NCBI GenBank assembly: GCA_903828565.1
Contig: CAIKMQ010000040.1
Location: forward strand, 62,001 to 126,000
Direction: 5' to 3'
Length of the DNA stretch: 64,000 nt
Source of the DNA: an uncultured Leptolinea sp.
GTDB taxonomy: Bacteria > Chloroflexota > Anaerolineae > Anaerolineales > Anaerolineaceae
In this document: one piece after another, positions 61,795 to 64,000 of the stretch
Layout of the letters: each line of letters opens with the position of its first letter
Numbering within the stretch: position 1 is the stretch's first letter
Notes under the pieces: model-generated
Told to the model about the DNA's origin: nothing
What the model saw: the letters and a program-made list of their open reading frames with translations, nothing else
Database searches by the model: none
Program-made: the position numbers and the translations under genes

Positions 61795-63024
61795 TTACTG
61801 TTCGTATTTCAAAGTCGGCATAAAGACTGCCAATAGAAAGGTGGCAAGCAGAGCCAATCCGCCGCCGAATAGGAAAGGCGCGGATGGGCCAAAACCCGCC
61901 CATTTGCCCGCACCCTGCCAGAGAATGCCGGCGATCAGGGAGGATGGAAATGCCAGCAGGCCGATCACCGCATGGTACGTGCCATAAGCGGTACCCCGCA
62001 TTTCTACAGGCACCAGGTCAGCTACCATCGCATTGGCTGTACCAAACGCCAGGCTGTAATACACCCCGTAGGCTGCGTACAATGCCCAGGCATGCCAGGC
62101 CTGGTTTGCCAGCCCAAACCCCAAATAGATGGCCGCATACACCAGCCATCCGCCGATGATCACACGTTTCCTGCCGACCCTGTCGGAAAGACCGCCTGAA
62201 TGTGTGGATAAAAGCGTAACTACCAGATTATAGACAGCCAGGATGACGAGAATGCCGGTGACCGACACCCCCAGGTTCTGTGTCCGTAAGATCAGGAAGG
62301 AGTCGGATGAGTTTCCCAGGGTAAAGATGCTGACGATCGCCAGAAAGATCAGGAAGGGCTTCCCCATTTGCTTCAGCTGGATGCGTGGAGCCTGCCTGCG
62401 TCCTTCCACACGGGTTTCACGCGCACCCGCAGCCAATGTGACGACTGCCAGTATCGCTGGTACCAGGCTGATCAAAACCAGTGTCTGGAAGGTCTTCCGG
62501 CTGATATCCAGGGATGTGCGCTGCGCCATCCACACGACGGCCGCACTGATCAATATCCCAATGACAGCTCCGCCATGATCCATGGCGCGATGTAAGCCGA
62601 AAGCCCGTCCACGTTGGGCTGCTGGCGTAGAATCAGCCAACAGCGCATCGCGTGGAGCTGTGCGCACGCCTTTGCCCACCCGGTCCGCCCAACGCACCCC
62701 TGCGATCAAACCCCAGCTAGATGCAATGTAGAAGAAAGGCTTCGAAATGGCTGATATGCTGTAACCCGCAACCGCCAGCCATTTACGATTCCCGATCCTG
62801 TCTGAAAACCATCCTGAGACCATCTTTAGCAGGCTTGCGGTTGCCTCAGCCACCCCTTCGATCAAGCCGATCAACGCGGTGTGAACCCCCAGCACGTTTG
62901 CCAGGAATAATGGCAATATATTGATCACCATTTCACTGGATACATCCATGAAGAAGGATGTGATCCCTACCACCCAGACATTACGCGGTAGATCGGTGAT
63001 CTTCGTGTACTGCTCATTCTCCAT
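61795..63024 (-). CDS. Major facilitator superfamily transporter
   Basis: 409 aa with about twelve helices. MFS loop motif D(X)GxxxDRxGR-like sequences at GWFSDRIGNRKW (loop 2-3) and GGLSDRVGRKRV (loop 8-9); RGRAFGLHRAMDHGGAVIG is typical of a subgroup annotated as drug or sugar exporters. Start at 63024. Substrate unknown. Convergent with the peptide operon. Confidence 0.9.
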   Translation of the reverse strand: MENEQYTKITDLPRNVWVVGITSFFMDVSSEMVINILPLFLANVLGVHTALIGLIEGVAEATASLLKMVSGWFSDRIGNRKWLAVAGYSISAISKPFFYIASSWGLIAGVRWADRVGKGVRTAPRDALLADSTPAAQRGRAFGLHRAMDHGGAVIGILISAAVVWMAQRTSLDISRKTFQTLVLISLVPAILAVVTLAAGARETRVEGRRQAPRIQLKQMGKPFLIFLAIVSIFTLGNSSDSFLILRTQNLGVSVTGILVILAVYNLVVTLLSTHSGGLSDRVGRKRVIIGGWLVYAAIYLGFGLANQAWHAWALYAAYGVYYSLAFGTANAMVADLVPVEMRGTAYGTYHAVIGLLAFPSSLIAGILWQGAGKWAGFGPSAPFLFGGGLALLATFLLAVFMPTLKYEQ

Positions 63025-63073
63025 GTAACTCTCCTAAGCCTGCTGTTGTGAATTGCTTGGTTGATTATAGCCC

Positions 63074-64000
63074 TTAGCTCGACCACTCTGCGTCCATCAG
63101 CACCAACCCGTCCCGCGCGCTCAGATCCTTTTTTACCAGGTGCCCGCCGCGGTCGATCTGGCCGAGGTAGGCATCCGGTACATGCTGGATCAGGCGGCCA
63201 TTGTCTTCGAGGTAGAGCGAGATGCGGATGCTGCCAGGCATCAAGGGTAACTTATTGATCCGACAGGTAAGGCTTCCGTTCTTTCCCACCGCCAGCTCGC
63301 TGTTCAGATTGGTGAGAATTTCACCGTTCATTGTTTGGATGAGAATGGAAAGCTGCGTTCTTTTCAGCGCACTGCCTGCCGGTGCTTCAAATAACGAGTG
63401 CAGCAGGATCGGCGCACCACTGGTAAGGTGATCCACCGCAAAGCCGTTCTCGTCCAGTAATTCGAAACCGGTCAACCTGACCGTAGCCTTTTCGGCTGCG
63501 TAATCGCTCTTTAATTCATCCGGTGCGCGATGCTGCTTGCCAACTTCATCATAATAGCGGATGGCTTCAGCCACCGGAGATAAGTGATAGGCAAGCTTGC
63601 CGTGATCCAGTACCAGCGCTCGATTGCAGATGGCAGCGACCGTAGTCATATTATGGCTGACGAACAACACCGTGCCCCCGTTCCGTCCAACCTGGCGGAT
63701 CTTTTCCAGGCTCTTTTGTTGGAAGGCTGCATCCCCCACCGAAAGGACCTCATCCACCAGCAGCAATTCCGGTTCCAGGTGGATGGCAACAGAAAAAGCC
63801 AACCGTACTTCCATGCCGGTTGAAAACCGTTTAACCGGTGTATCTAAAAACTCCTGTACTCCGGCAAAGTCCACAATCTCATCAAACTTTTGCTTCACTT
63901 CAGCCCGCGTCATGCCGATGATGGCACCGCTGATAAAGATGTTCTCGCGGCCGGTCAATTCCGAATGAAAACCGGAACCCGCCTCCAATAGTGAGCCCAC
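63074..64000 (-). CDS. Polysaccharide/teichoic acid exporter ATPase (Wzt/TagH-like), partial
   Basis: 308 aa visible; the N-terminus with Walker A lies beyond the right edge. Present are the Q-loop region [19 protein letters not shown], signature [15 protein letters not shown], Walker [13 protein letters not shown] and switch His in LFVSHNM. After about residue 170 comes a beta-rich C-terminal domain like Wzt_C that recognises the glycan end. Such ATPases drive export of O-antigen or related glycans with a two-gene transporter; the permease partner is probably just outside the window. Confidence 0.9.
   Translation of the reverse strand: MGSLLEAGSGFHSELTGRENIFISGAIIGMTRAEVKQKFDEIVDFAGVQEFLDTPVKRFSTGMEVRLAFSVAIHLEPELLLVDEVLSVGDAAFQQKSLEKIRQVGRNGGTVLFVSHNMTTVAAICNRALVLDHGKLAYHLSPVAEAIRYYDEVGKQHRAPDELKSDYAAEKATVRLTGFELLDENGFAVDHLTSGAPILLHSLFEAPAGSALKRTQLSILIQTMNGEILTNLNSELAVGKNGSLTCRINKLPLMPGSIRISLYLEDNGRLIQHVPDAYLGQIDRGGHLVKKDLSARDGLVLMDAEWSS

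Overview
The window is a gene-dense bacterial chromosome segment of about 64 kb with no phage, insertion sequence or CRISPR array that I can see. The gene set suggests an anaerobic member of the Chloroflexota, probably class Anaerolineae. The pointers are abundant lipoprotein solute-binding proteins with LLAAC lipoboxes, GlnRS rather than a visible amidotransferase route, Rrf2, rubrerythrin, formate-tetrahydrofolate ligase, selenocysteine genes, and LysM/M23 and sortase envelope genes. This placement is inference from gene content, not from a marker-gene tree.

Layout. 1-6672: LacI-controlled maltodextrin-type ABC operon with a GH13 amylase lipoprotein and the start of a GT39-like glycosyltransferase; the binding-protein gene has an in-frame TAA in its signal peptide. 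6707-8627: tRNA-Gln(CUG) followed by glnS. 8672-12769: rhodanese, CBS-ACT protein, and an arsenic-type cluster (arsR, thioredoxin-like, CxC permease, convergent acr3). 12970-18923: tRNA-Pro, two polysaccharide deacetylases, a HIT protein and two tandem LysM-M23 endopeptidase lipoproteins. 18944-25258: nine same-strand genes (membrane protein, selA, M24 peptidase, tsaD, ECF sigma, zinc-binding anti-sigma, zinc ribbon, a disulfide oxidoreductase with UGA at its active site, OsmC). 25353-26221: a sortase behind a cyclic-di-GMP-I riboswitch. 26302-32472: fhs, then pstBACS behind an Rrf2 regulator. 32550-40729: 3D-domain protein, rsmA, rubrerythrin, GT2, L,D-transpeptidase, response regulator, M32 carboxypeptidase, serA-type dehydrogenase. 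40812-51375: MacAB-like efflux set, FmdB-like protein, gmk, rhomboid, nucleotidyltransferase, PAP2, RNase HI, solute-binding protein. 51515-53741: tRNA-Sec, ATP-grasp ligase, tRNA-Cys, tRNA-Gly, tRNA-Phe. 53873-61723: long-leader oligopeptide ABC operon. 61795-64000: MFS transporter and a partial Wzt/TagH-like ATPase.

The most notable content is a selenocysteine system seen from three sides: selA, selC (with a promoter whose start site falls at the tRNA 5' end), and a PDO-type protein disulfide oxidoreductase split by a UGA exactly at the first Cys of its C-terminal CPYC motif, giving U-P-Y-C. It sits with an ECF sigma/anti-sigma pair, a zinc ribbon and an OsmC thiol peroxidase, suggesting a redox-stress unit. 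The second is a c-di-GMP-I aptamer upstream of a sortase, with a 9-bp helix able to trap the sortase start codon. Both rest on reading the sequence by eye; no database search or folding program was run.
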